The notes beneath the pieces are model-generated. The model had not been told where the DNA came from. It ran no database searches and was given only the letters and a program-made list of their open reading frames with translations. The position numbers were made by a program, and so were the translations under genes. From positions 186,001-250,000 of the forward strand of contig NW_026946672.1 of assembly GCF_035222485.1 (NCBI RefSeq): a DNA stretch of 64,000 nucleotides, written 5' to 3'. This document shows positions 1 to 10,436 of the stretch, one piece after another. Origin of the DNA: Podospora pseudoanserina. Lineage: Eukaryota; Ascomycota; Sordariomycetes; Sordariales; Podosporaceae. Each line of letters starts with the position of its first letter. Position 1 is the stretch's first letter.

Positions 1-1032
1 GTTTTGCAATAACACCTTACTCACTAGCCCTTCTTCCACCAAGATGTAAGACGCCCTTTATACCGTCCCATACCGCGGAATGAGATGTGTCGCTAGAGTT
101 TGAGCTTGCGCTCCACATGCTACTTCGCGGTCTCTCGGTGCTTTCTGAGGATGTGCCCATAGAGGAAGCCACTATCCTGGCTTCTGTATAAGACCCTGCA
201 TATTTGTCAGTATTGAATGATGGAACTGGATGGGATAGCTTTAGCGAGCATGGGATATCATACGGATATTTCCTGCGCCTCCCCTACCAAAAGACAGCCG
301 ACGTTCCCGAGGTTCTTGACTCGAGTGCCCGATGAAATGCATCCTGTGGAATGTGTGTTGCTTCAAGGTTGGCTTGCAGCATATCATGTGCATCGGTAGG
401 CATTCTTGGGCTTTATAATGCTTGGCTTTCAGGATGACTTCATAGGAGCACACGAACGAGCCCGAGCACTTTTGATAAGGTCCGACATTGCCATTGGCCC
501 CCCGAGATATTTGTGGTCATTACTGTTCATCACTGATGTCGATCTCTGGCGGAGATAACCGTGTCTCAGTCGCAGTGTGGGGTGGCACTGTCTGGGAAGC
601 CACTGTGACGTACACAAAAACCCAATGCCCGTTAAATCCGTTCGCGGTTACACTTAGTTGATATTCGTCAAATTTAAATATTCAATGTTGCGATTGCGAT
701 CTTGGTGTTTGGGGCTTCCAATCCTTCAAAGTGAGGTAATTCCAGCGTAGCATTTCTTTGGTGTATTTAACTAGCAGTGTACATCTCTCATCACCAGTCT
801 TGAACTTCACGGGCAGTATATACCCGACTTCCGAACTTATCCGAGAATCATACCTTGAAGGAACTGACCTCAATAGAGATACCTATTGCCCCTGCTATCC
901 CGGTTGGCTTCAGGTACCGCAACCTGCATCCAGGGTTTATCCATGGGTCAACTCCATGCACCAAAAGACCCTGAGCTCCACATCACAAAGGGAAGAAAAA
1001 AAAGGAGAAAGGAAAAAAGAACAAAACTATGA
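1..1032. other. Gene-free left edge
   Basis: No reading frame here has an ATG start together with domain-like content or plausible splice joins. The few open frames are under 110 codons and of mixed composition. The block lies downstream of the minus-strand tRNA-Leu. It may hold the end of a gene outside the window, but I see none. Confidence 0.5.
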
Positions 1033-1146
1033 TGAGAGGGGCGAGATTCGAACTCGCGCCCCTTTCGAGACTACGGAATTCTGAAGGGAATTTGGATCAA
1101 GGTATTCACCTTAACGTAGCGCCTTAGACCGCTCGGCCACCCTCCC
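1033..1146 (-). tRNA. tRNA-Leu(AAG) with a 32-nt intron
   Basis: Read on the minus strand, this folds as a class II tRNA. The acceptor GGGAGGG pairs with CCCTCTC, with one G-T pair. The D arm has the GGCCGAGCGGTC core typical of tRNA-Leu and tRNA-Ser, and the T arm contains GAGTTCGAATCTC. The anticodon stem CTACG/CGTAG closes a loop with anticodon AAG at 34-36. An intron sits after position 37, at about 1077-1108, the canonical place for nuclear tRNA introns. There is a long variable arm and the discriminator is A. It would read CUU and CUC leucine codons after A-to-I editing. Confidence 0.9.
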
Positions 1147-1216
1147 ACTTTTGGTGGTATTCCCCGACAGAAATCCGGACCCTAGAACACCTCTGCACCT
1201 TTGAACATGGCAATGT

Positions 1217-2987
1217 TCAGACTCTCTTTGTCAGCCTAACTTCGAGTCCCTCCTGCCTGACAAAAAAGCTGTTGATGACTTTCCACTCCTTCGCCCCGTC
1301 AGCTAGCTCAACATTGTAAAGCAACGCTAATGTTGCGAGGCCTTTATAGATTTGCATCAGCGCCAAATTCTTTCCAAGACACATTCTGCTCCCAGCACCG
1401 AAAGTCAAGTCTGCGCTGTTCATCATCTGCAGCCTTTCTTGGTATCTGGTCTCACTCTCTCCGCCAGCCCTCAGCCACCTTTCAGGCTTGAACTCGTCCA
1501 CATTTTCACCCCAGATTTGCTTGTTCCGAGAAAGGACATAAGGGTTCATGGCCACTGCTGTACCCTCTGGCAGGTAGTGCCCCGAAGGCAATGTGAAACC
1601 TCCTTTGGGAACATGTCTTTCCAATCCTAGCGCAATGCCCGGCAAAATTCTCATGCTCTCCCTTACCAGCCCCTCCAGGTATGGCACACTCCTAGCATCT
1701 CTGTAACTGACTGGGCACTTTTCTCTGTTGATTCCAGCTTTCTCTAGTTCTTCTCTCAACTTTTTCCACCTCCATTCTGCCATCATCGAGTAATATATAG
1801 CAGTCTTGATGATACTCGAGGTGGTGTCTGCCCCTGCAATCATGTTGCTCAGAGTATATCTGACGACCATGGCGTCATCCACCACCTCTGGCCACTTTTG
1901 ACGTGCTTCGAGAAACATATCCAGATAGTCTGCATCTCTGCTCTTCTGCTCTGTGCTTTGATCTTCCTGGAATCGCTTCATGATATGCCCTACACTCAGT
2001 CCGACGATGTGATTGAAGCTCGGCGGTCCGATTCTCATGATTCTGTTCTTGTCAAAGACGTAATCAAGCCAAGGGATCGATGTTATGAAAGCAAAGTAGT
2101 CGAGCGTTTTATCTGCTGTCAAAAGCGTCCCGTCAAAGTCTTTGCCCTCGCGCAAGTACCCGAGCGGCTGGGAAAATGTGACGTTCCCGATGACGTCCCA
2201 AGTGTCTATCTTTGGGTCAGCTATAAAGTTCATTTCACGCGGCATGTTCAGGGGCTATTAGCTTAGCAAGGACTTACAGTAGACGATCCACTTCCCCAGA
2301 TCAATCCCCCCTTGCCCATCATTGCCACTGACCCTTTTGTCCAACTCCTGACATAGCATATCGACCACTTCATCCATCTTGCTTTCTACTCTGGCCACCG
2401 CGGCGGCGGAGTAATACTTGGCCACTGGTCTCTTCCACTTGGCATGCAACTCTGGGTCAATTTGACTGAACAGGTTGTACATGATCTCCCCCGTCTCCTT
2501 GACTCGCGTGCTGCTAGAGAGGTAGAACCCTGTCTTTTTCCACTCGGCTTTTTGTTTTGTAGTCGTCCCAAAGACAACTTTGATCAGCTCGGGGTAGTCA
2601 ATATCGACGGTGTTGGGGCCAATTCGAACGTCGGGACCGTATGTTTTGTGCAATCGAGTGATGTGGAGATGGAAAGACCCGCGGGTGGTATGGTAGAGGC
2701 GGTAAAGGTTAGTATAGCCTATCATCTCACTTGTCGGTACGACTTTCAGGAGGACAAGACGATCTAGAGCAACAGGGGTAGGACTAGAACTTACGGGCCA
2801 GAAATGGACCAGGAATTGATCGGAGAGGTGATAGGAGATGCGAAACAACAAAGTATCCCAACAGTGTGAGGACCAGAGTGGCTATGACCAGCAAGTTTGC
2901 GGTCAGAGAGACAGAGATACCATTGATGGAGGTGGAAACCATAAAAGTCCAGTCATCAAGACCACGGACCGTCATTTTGGATGACAT
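1217..2987 (-). CDS. Cytochrome P450 monooxygenase
   Basis: Microsomal heme-thiolate monooxygenase, 540 aa, exons 2987-2795, 2718-2278 and 2205-1217. Introns of 76 and 72 nt are placed by GTAAG donors and TAG acceptors that restore the conserved PGPFLARYTNLY and YYTWDVIGNVTFS segments. An N-terminal hydrophobic anchor follows about 30 polar residues. The I-helix has AGADTTSS (oxygen activation), the K-helix has ESMR (ExxR), and the heme loop is FGAGSRMCLGK with ligand Cys at about residue 487. The overall pattern resembles the pisatin-demethylase-like fungal P450 group. Start: an in-frame GTG lies upstream at 3047, but the first ATG is 2987, with another at 2975. The substrate cannot be told from sequence. 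No partner reductase or biosynthetic genes are adjacent, so a catabolic or detoxifying role is as likely as secondary metabolism. Confidence 0.92.
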
Positions 2988-3700
2988 TGGCTTCGACGGG
3001 ACGTTTTTGGAGACTGGGTTTTGCTTGGGAAGGTTTGGTTTGGCCACAAAGTTCCTTACTGGGTTAAAAGGTTCTAATAACTTTTTTTCAAGCTCCCATT
3101 ACCCACAGCTCCTCATAAGAGCAGCCTGAAACACCCACCCAGTAGGGACCGCATACCACCTTATCAAATGCCGGTCTACCTTTATCCTGTCTGACCACCA
3201 CGTAAATGTTACACCAGTGGTTTTATCTACCACAATTCAGGTTACACAACAGAATTTCAACTACCAACATGTCAACCTGCAGACAATTGACGCTCGTGCA
3301 TTGCATCGATCATCAAGTCAACATGGCATGACAACCAGTCCCAGCCCTTGCAGGCTGCCTCGGCGTCAATAGTCAATGCAGGTTGCTGGAGACAGCCCAC
3401 GCTGAATGTGTCTAATCCTTGGCAGATATCAGTCCATACCTGTCTTGCCATGACAAGGTTTCACGCAAAGTTGACTGTTCCCCGCATTGAGTACCACACT
3501 GGATTAGAGAGAGACAGGGTTCTTAAATCTTGTCAATAAACCAGTATATTGATTGTTATATCCTACTCCATATGTACATTTCTCCTTCCAATATGCGCAA
3601 TTCAAGTTCCAGATAACAAGGTGAGCTCCACACCAGCCTCAATGCGCGCCTAGCTTCGATGTCCTAGCCATGTGTGAGGGTCTGGTAAGTGACTGCCATT
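2988..3700. other. Intergenic, P450 promoter side
   Basis: This separates the 5' end of the P450 from the 3' end of the carboxypeptidase, both on the minus strand. It has AT-rich stretches and short open frames only. I see no gene or RNA. Confidence 0.5.
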
Positions 3701-5099
3701 TTACTTCATGTTCAACAGCAGGTATCTAAGACCGGCCCAGGTCTCGACACCGCTGGGAACGATCTGGCTAGCAGGGAGAACGAAGCCGTTGGCACCAGTG
3801 TCACGAAGCTCGGCGGTGAATGTGTACTCAGAGCCACCCACATCGTTGGCCCAGTCGACACTGCTACCGGTGGCCTTGTAGATGGTGCTGCAGATAGGCC
3901 CGGAGGTAAACCTGGTGCCGTAAACGGCCTGGATAGCCGAGGCAGCGCCAGCAGCAAGGGACACAAGCTCGGTATGCTTAGCAGCTCTGGCAGTGCAGGA
4001 GTATCCGTAAGCTGAGTAAGAAGTTGTTAGCTTCGATTGATACTGTGGTTCCATCAAGAAGGGCAGAACGTACGGGTCATGAACAGCTGAGAGTAAGCAT
4101 GCCAGTCAATGAAGAGCTTCAAGCCCTGGCTGGACTTGACGCTGCGGATGAAGTTGGCAAGGTTGGTAGTCTCGGGGGCATCAGAGGCGGCTCTTCCCTT
4201 GTAGTCCTCGGCGCAGGGGTTAGTGGAAGCACCGCCAGTAACGGACCACTGGAAGTTCCAGTTACGGTTGATGTCACGGCCAATGCAAGTGCTGCCAGTG
4301 TTGGATTGACGGTTCTTACGCCACAGACGAGTGTTGGTCTGGGTGAAGACGAAGCCGTCAGGGTTAACAACGGGGAAGACGTAGAAGTCGTACTTGTCGA
4401 CGAAGCTCTTGATCTCGGCGTCGGTGTCGTACTTGGTCAGGAGGTTGAAGGCCAGGTACTCGTTGACCATGGTGGTGATCCACTCGCGCGCGTGGACGGT
4501 GCTGTGGAAGATGACAGCAGGCTTTTTGCCCTTCCCGGAGCTTCCCCAGAAGTGAATACCTGTGATAGGTCTTCCCTCGTTGGAGTTGCCCGACGTGACG
4601 ATGGCCGAGCGGGTTGGGTAGGTGGCCTGGAGATCCCGCAGGAACTGGAGATGGTCGTTGTACGAATGGTATGAGTTGAACCACGTAGCGTTGGCAGAAC
4701 CAACTGGGGGTTGATGTTAGTACAAGATACAACTCTTCAAGGGTGGTACAAAGATGGCGTACCTGCATATGCAGAGAAGTTGGACTCCTCCTCAATAGAA
4801 GCAGCCAAGTCCTCGTGCATGGTAGTGACCTCCATGCCGGCGACAGCCGCCTCGAACTCGGCCACTTTGGATGGTGGGACAACAATATCGGCGAGAGCGC
4901 CAGGGGCCTTGGGTGCCTTCCATGTCTCGAGCTCTAGCTGCTCGATGATCTTGGAGACCTTGTTGACCTGGTTCTTGACAGCGACACGGAAGACCTTGTA
5001 TCCATCGTAGGCGGTGACAGCGGGTCTGACCTGGCGTTCGGGGACAGCAGCCGCCGAGGCGAGGGCCAGGAGAGTGGAAAAAGCGAAAACCGACTTCAT
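3701..5099 (-). CDS. Secreted zinc carboxypeptidase (peptidase family M14)
   Basis: Extracellular metallocarboxypeptidase of the A/B type, 425 aa, exons 5099-4763, 4703-4074 and 4011-3701. Introns are 59 and 62 nt. A signal peptide (MKSVFAFSTLLALASAAA) is followed by a propeptide of about 90 residues ending near ESNFSAYA, then the catalytic domain. Visible zinc and catalytic elements are HSTVHAREW (first His and Glu zinc ligands, plus the substrate-binding Arg), WHAYSQLF (third zinc ligand His) and FTAELRD (catalytic Glu) near the C terminus. The splice joins restore SAYAVGSANATWF and QLFMTPYGYSC. Length and order match secreted fungal pro-carboxypeptidases. Expected role: removal of C-terminal residues from peptides outside the cell. 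The specificity pocket was not assigned, so A-type or B-type preference is unknown. Confidence 0.95.
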
Positions 5100-5976
5100 C
5101 TTGAAGAGCTGGGAACTTGCGTCTTGACCGTGGAGTTCCTGGAGAAGCTCTTTTCCTCGAGCGACTCCGGTGAGACCTGGCTGCTTTATAGCTTCCTGGA
5201 ATGACCGTGGGTTGGAGGTAGTACACATGAGTGGTTACCTGCCTGTGGCATGGGATGAACACACCTAGGAGTGGTACTGCCTCGGGTGGACATGACCAAC
5301 GACGTGACCATGGGCCAGATAACCTTCCCTTTTCGGCCGAATAGCGATGCGGAGGTGGGCCAAGTCTGGATGTTTGTCACCTTCCCGGGATGACGCACGA
5401 TGCAACAGTCTGGGGTTGCAAAAGCCGATCCCGCATTATACCCGCTTGCCCCTAGCCAATGTGCTTTTAACAATCAGCTCGGCATTGTGCTGGGCGATCT
5501 CGCTCTGCCTGCGACCAGGGGCTTTGGCCAGATGCCGAACCAGGATTGTCGCCCCGAGGCCGACAAGACCACCTTCCGCAACTGGGTCAGCTTCGCGCCT
5601 ATGCTTCATTGCCTTGTTCTAGAACAATGCATATGATCTTGTGAGAATGTTATACAGCCAAAGCGCCCGGGGCGAGGCAATGACACTATTGGCGGTGTGC
5701 GCATACAGAAAGGCAGGTTCGTCCTACCGTTGAGCTGTTTATTTGCTATTGATAATCTTGATTGGGAAAGTCATTAAGCCATATCAAAACCGTTATCTTG
5801 GCCCCTGCCCACTCGCAACAACCAACACCAAACGTGGGGATGTGGGGGTGGCTACAATCATAATACATGATCGGCTAGAGTCAAAAAAGCTTCGCTGTTG
5901 CTCTCCGCCCCCCCTTCCCCCGCCCGGACCTGCAGTCAATGAACAAAGCTTGGCTTTACAACTGGTCCAGCCCTGT
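5100..5976. other. Intergenic, carboxypeptidase promoter region
   Basis: Upstream region of the carboxypeptidase, bounded on the right by the 3' end of a small minus-strand gene. It holds the TATA-like box listed separately. Open frames on both strands are short, and I see no supported gene. Confidence 0.5.
5184..5191 (-). promoter_or_regulatory. TATA-like box of the carboxypeptidase gene
   Basis: CTATAAAG on the minus strand, about 85 nt before the carboxypeptidase ATG at 5099. This spacing fits a core promoter with a short 5' leader. It is a motif match only. Confidence 0.45.
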
Positions 5977-6363
5977 TTAGATTTCCATGGTTTGCCCCTT
6001 CTTGGCGCACATCCCTCCCGCTTCTTCTACATCTGCCGAGCACTGAGTTTGACTGTTTAAAGAGGATTCAGCCAACGATCAGACTTCCATCCCTGCTCAC
6101 CGACGTTGTCCAGGTCGAAGGTACAGTCCTCGTCTACCGTTATTTGACTGTATGAGCCCATGCAAATTCTGCATCAGTTCTGTCGCAGTATCTAGCTGAC
6201 AGTTAGCAAGCTCGGCGAACTCAGCGGGGGTGGAAAGAGTTAGGAGGTTTATGGAGTGGGTCTGATTCATCTTGTTGTGGTTGTTGTTCCTGCTGTTGCT
6301 GGTGGTGGTGGTAATGGCGGTGGTGGTGATGGCGGTGGTGCCGTTAGTGCTATTGCCAGACAT
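5977..6363 (-). CDS. Small hypothetical protein, Asn/Thr-rich N terminus
   Basis: Unrecognised, predicted 112 aa in two exons, 6363-6101 and 6052-5977. The 48-nt intron has a GTGAGC donor and a TTTAAACAG acceptor. The N terminus is low-complexity Thr/Asn (about residues 1-35), encoded by the GGT/GGC-like triplet tract at 6295-6350 on the plus strand. A helical, more ordinary stretch follows (FAELANCQLDTATELMQNLH). No signal peptide or membrane segment is present. A TATA-like TATATAA on the minus strand at about 6537-6543 supports transcription in this direction. If the intron is not used, the protein ends 14 residues after QSNNG, giving 88 aa. It could be a chance open frame. Confidence 0.4.
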
Positions 6364-7020
6364 CTTTTCTGGGGAGGGAAGAAGGTTGAAGGTAGAGGTA
6401 GGTATGGTAAGAGGAAGAAAGTCTTGGTCGGCGATTGAGTTGTTATAAAGGTGTGATGGAGAGAATGATGATGAGACAGTGATAGGATTCCAGGTATATA
6501 TCTATTTAGTAGTAAGACAGTAGTGGTACGTGCTCCTTATATAGTCGCAACAGGAAAAAAATGAAACAACACGTTTCACATTATCTCTCTAAGAACGCAG
6601 GCCTTGTTCATGAAAGCTTTCCTTACTCAACAAACAACCTCTTTCGCATGGAAAATAATTCTGATTTCCAAAAACCTACAGAGGCTTTGAAGATTCTTAA
6701 AGTTCAGTGGCTCACCATAGAATGAGGTACACATTTGTGGAGCATGACGATCTGGCCTTTTGTCACAGAGGGAGTGTTCGAGCACTCACTCACACCTAGG
6801 CAGCGACCCACAAGAACGATTATACACTGTCAAAGTGACCGGAGGCGTTTGTTGTACCATCATTACCTTAGGCAGCATTCAGTTACGATGCCATTTAAAA
6901 GCTGGGGAAATAGCTCCACAGTGATGACTCATGGGACGCTGAGGTATTAGTTGTTTCCAAGTTCCTGAATTGAATCGAAGCTTCTAAAGCTTGAGATTGT
7001 AATGGCTGCCTAGAGGTACC
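6364..7020. other. Intergenic region
   Basis: Upstream of the small Asn/Thr-rich gene and downstream of the DUF1993 gene. It contains the TATATAA motif near 6540 and AT-rich sequence. No other gene seen. Confidence 0.5.
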
Positions 7021-7605
7021 TTAAGCCAAGAAGCTTCCAATGTAGTCTCTTTTGCCAACTGGAACGCCTTTGCTCCTGAGAATGGCATACGCCGTGTTGA
7101 GATGGAAGAAGAAGTTGGGGATTCCCTGGTTGAGGACTGAGTCTCTGCTGACAATCTTGACGGTTGTTGGCCCCAAAGCACTATGTTTTCCAAAATCAGC
7201 AATGTGTCCTTTGTTACAAGCTCCGCCACGATGGATCGGGTGGACTCACAGATCGACAGTTTCATCGGCTTTGGCGTCAATAGCAGCAGCATCGGCCTCC
7301 TTGATCACCTGCCTCGCCTTCTCAATACGGGCATACAAATCGGCAAATGTCTTCTCTCCATCTTCCCAAGGCTCATCAGCCTTCCCTTGGGAGCGGGTGA
7401 GGGTTTTGCGGACAGTGTTGGTAACATTCTGAACTTGAAAGGTCAGGGGGAGCATGTCATCGATGAGCCTGGCATTGATGTACTCGGCATTGGCGTCGAG
7501 GCCCTGTGATGCAGCATATTCTTCGGCCTTTTGGAGAATATGAACGAGTGTGGAGAGACCCTTGGAAAAGGTAGAAATAGTAATGGAAGAGAGAGTGAGA
7601 GACAT
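7021..7605 (-). CDS. DUF1993 family protein
   Basis: Single-domain protein of 171 aa, exons 7605-7250 and 7180-7021, with a 69-nt intron (GTGAGT donor, ACATAG acceptor). The N terminus (MSLTLSSITISTFSKGLSTL), the central ARLIDDMLPLTFQVQ and the C-terminal FFFHLNTAYAILRSKG, followed by KRDYIG, are the conserved blocks of DUF1993. This family is common in fungi and proteobacteria and is predicted to be a four-helix bundle related to the DinB fold. The splice join is needed to reach the C-terminal block, which supports the intron. The protein has no signal peptide and is probably cytosolic. Biochemical function is unknown for the family. Confidence 0.88.
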
Positions 7606-8411
7606 GTTGGCGGTTTGTGCACAGCTCGTGACGAGGAAGAAAAGATGATGATAAGGTAGGTTAAGTGGTAGTGTATATGGCAATCTGCGCTGAGGGTAGA
7701 GGATTGGTATGAGAAGTTTTCAGAGCTTTTGACAGAGGAAACAAAGACGTGTTTATATTTCTGGTTAGGTTCTTCTCGCTCTCTCAGGTCGCACAACCAG
7801 GGCCCTGTATCACCTCGCATTATTAATGTATTCTACCCAATGGTGTGCTTTTAGTTTCTGAAGCGGGATGTGTAACTGGAATTACAAATCCACGTTACGT
7901 GTGGCTCGTCAACAAATATTCAGCTCGACTTGAGCAGCTGCTGTCCAGGGAACGTGACAATCACCTCGATGCCAGTGCTTGGCTGTCCGTCATCGGACCA
8001 ACTATCAGAGCTTGGAAGACGCCAGAAGAACCGAGACTCCTTGCTTCCAGTTGAAATGCACCGAATAGGACGAGAGGCGGGTTCCTTGCAGGTTAGTGTG
8101 GTGTAGCTGGTGTTGCAATTGATACCAAAAGGATGTCGTGATGTGGGGTACAGCATTTGCAACACAATGGTGGGTTATGGCCGCCGAGCCGGAACCGGGG
8201 TTTGCCAGCATTATCGCCGAACCACACAATTATTTTCGATATGGTCAAAATATCACGAATTCCGCAGCCGGCATGTCGTCATGTCACAGATCATGTACTC
8301 CCAATACTGAGAATGAATCTTGTATGATTTTTGAACTACTTAGGTACTACACCGTAACCGCTCTTTGCACTGTGGATTGTGATCCTTCTCCCATCTGCGC
8401 ACCAAATGGCC
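7606..8411. other. Intergenic region
   Basis: Between the DUF1993 gene start and the 3' end of the carboxylesterase, both on the minus strand. I see no gene or RNA. Confidence 0.5.
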
Positions 8412-10436
8412 TCAGTTCGGCATGTATGGGCCAAGATTCTTGTAGAAGGCGCATCTGTCCCCACGGTAAGCCTCCCAAGTGTTGGCATTATGAACTGAAA
8501 TGGCATTCTTGATGCCCGGACCCTCATACTGGGGATAGGGCCCCACCAACGGAAGCTCAACAGTAGCGAGAGTCCCGCCGGTTGTGTTGAAATTGACAAA
8601 CTGGGGCGCGTTCTGGTTCCAGACAGGCCAGTTGGATGCGGGGTGGTATGCGCTAGGAGACGCAGAGGAGGCTCCGTTCGCAATCGTATTGGCGATGGAT
8701 GGGTTTCCACCGACGATAAAGTTGCCCCAGGCCTTGCGGAACGCGAGGGTAATGTCGCTGGGGAGGCTGGGGGTGCTGGGTCCAAAGGCTGCGTTGATAT
8801 CGGCTCCGTGGTAGGCAAAAGGAACAGAGAACTGATACAGCCAGGAAGACTTGCCCGGATTGCCCGAGTAAGCATCGGCGAGCCAGTACGCAGGGCATGC
8901 AAAGGTAGCCTCGGCGTAGATATTGTTGCCTCTCTGCTTCTGGCCGACGCCGTCGGGACTGGTGTTGATGGCGTTGAAGCCGCCGGTGTTTAGACCATCA
9001 GTCTCAAACCTGGGACCGGAAGCAGAGCTCAGCGCCGAGTTGGGATTGATGGCCAGGATGCTGTTCAGCTGGGCCGAAGTGAGGTTGGGGAACCAGAGAG
9101 CCATCCAGGCGAGGAGGTCGGCCTGAGTCTCGATCGCATCGGACCCAGGCACAAAGAGGGGTCCCTCATGAGCGTTGTAACCCACGAGGAGCTTGTTGCC
9201 GTTGACCCTCTTGGCGGTGAGCTGTGCAGTGGGACGGTTCTTGATGTACACGCCATCAGTCACAGGCCAGAAGCCCCAACTTCCCTGGGTTGACGAAGAA
9301 GTGACTGAAAGCGAAGCAAGCTCGAGGTCGGCAGCGCTCTTGCTAAGCAGGCAAGAAAAGACGCTGCCGGAGGAAGGGCAGCCGGCAGCGGCGGAGAAGG
9401 CATAATATCTGCTGGTAGGGATAGCATCGTTGAAGTTGGGCTGGTAAGGCAGGTAGGGAGACTGAGCAAGTCCCTTGTCGAACAAAAGAGAGCCGAGGTC
9501 ACCGTTGACAGCCAATGCGTGGTGCATAACGGAGCCAGCACCGGCGGACTGCCCGGCGATAGTGACCTTGGAAGGATCACCACCAAATTTGCAGATGTGG
9601 AGCTTGACCCAGGCCAAAGCAAGAGCCTGGTCAAGATGACCGGCATTGACAACACCATTGTCCTTGACCTGCTGGGAGGACAGGTAACCAAAGGCACCAA
9701 GCTTTTTGAGCATGTATGTCAGTAACCACTTTTCCAAAGTACAAAGCACGATGTTGTACAAGGGGATGCACAACTTACACGATAGTTGATAGAAACACCA
9801 ATGAAAGTCTTCCCATTGTCGTTGATAAGCTGGGTCAGATCTTGCGAACTATCACCATACCCATAGCCTCCGCCGTGGATCCAAACCACGACTGGAAGCT
9901 TGGTGGCATTGGCAGGGGCGACGACATTGAGGAAGAGGCAATCTTCGCTACCAGGGGGCCCAGGGAAAGAGCCAAATGCTGTACGCGGAGTGTGTTGATA
10001 GCATGTGTTGCCAAAGGCGTCGGCATCAGTGACTGGCGCAGATGGGGCCAGAGCAGGGAAACGGGGAGGCTGCCATCTCAGACTTCCCGTGGGAGCCTGC
10101 GAGTATCGGATGCTAAGGTATTCTTGTCAGCAGAGAGGTCAGGAAAGAGGAATTTGCTATGTCTCGAACTTACCCCTTCCAGTGATTCAGAGCAGATGCT
10201 GAGTCGTAGTAGCCCCTGTACTTGGCATAGCCAGTGTCCACGACCAAGGTCGATTCTTGAGCGCACTGGGGCGCACGGATTTGATGATCGTTGTAGGCTG
10301 CAGTCAGTTCAGCAACAAGATTATCCACAAACTCGGTGGCGGCATCTGTAGTGCGTGCGGCGACTTTGGAGCTGGGCAAGGCAGAAGAAAGCGAGGAGCC
10401 TGCGAGGAGCAGGCCCATCCACTGTTTGATGGCCAT
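8412..10436 (-). CDS. Secreted type-B carboxylesterase/lipase
   Basis: Alpha/beta-hydrolase of the carboxylesterase type B family, 628 aa, exons 10436-10174, 10112-9779 and 9701-8412. Introns are 61 and 77 nt. A signal peptide (MAIKQWMGLLLAGSSLSSAL) comes first. Family landmarks follow in order: GIRYSQAPTGSLRWQPP, EDCLFLNV, oxyanion-hole WIHGGGY, NYRLGAFGYL, the nucleophile elbow GQSAGAGS (Ser at about 251), the acid loop YNAHEGPLF, and a His-containing YHGADINAAFG as the likely third triad member. The splice joins rebuild NYRLGAFGYL exactly. The elbow has Gln where most type-B esterases have Glu (GESAG). The enzyme should hydrolyse extracellular esters. Whether its substrates are lipids, feruloyl esters or others cannot be told. 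Confidence 0.93.

Noticed and set aside
758-1084. 108-codon frame overlapping the tRNA-Leu
   Set aside because: Runs into the tRNA gene and has no protein-like features.
6256-6438. Plus-strand Gly/Val-rich frame over the GGT/GGC triplet tract
   Set aside because: It is the complement of the Thr/Asn codons of the minus-strand candidate and has no independent support.
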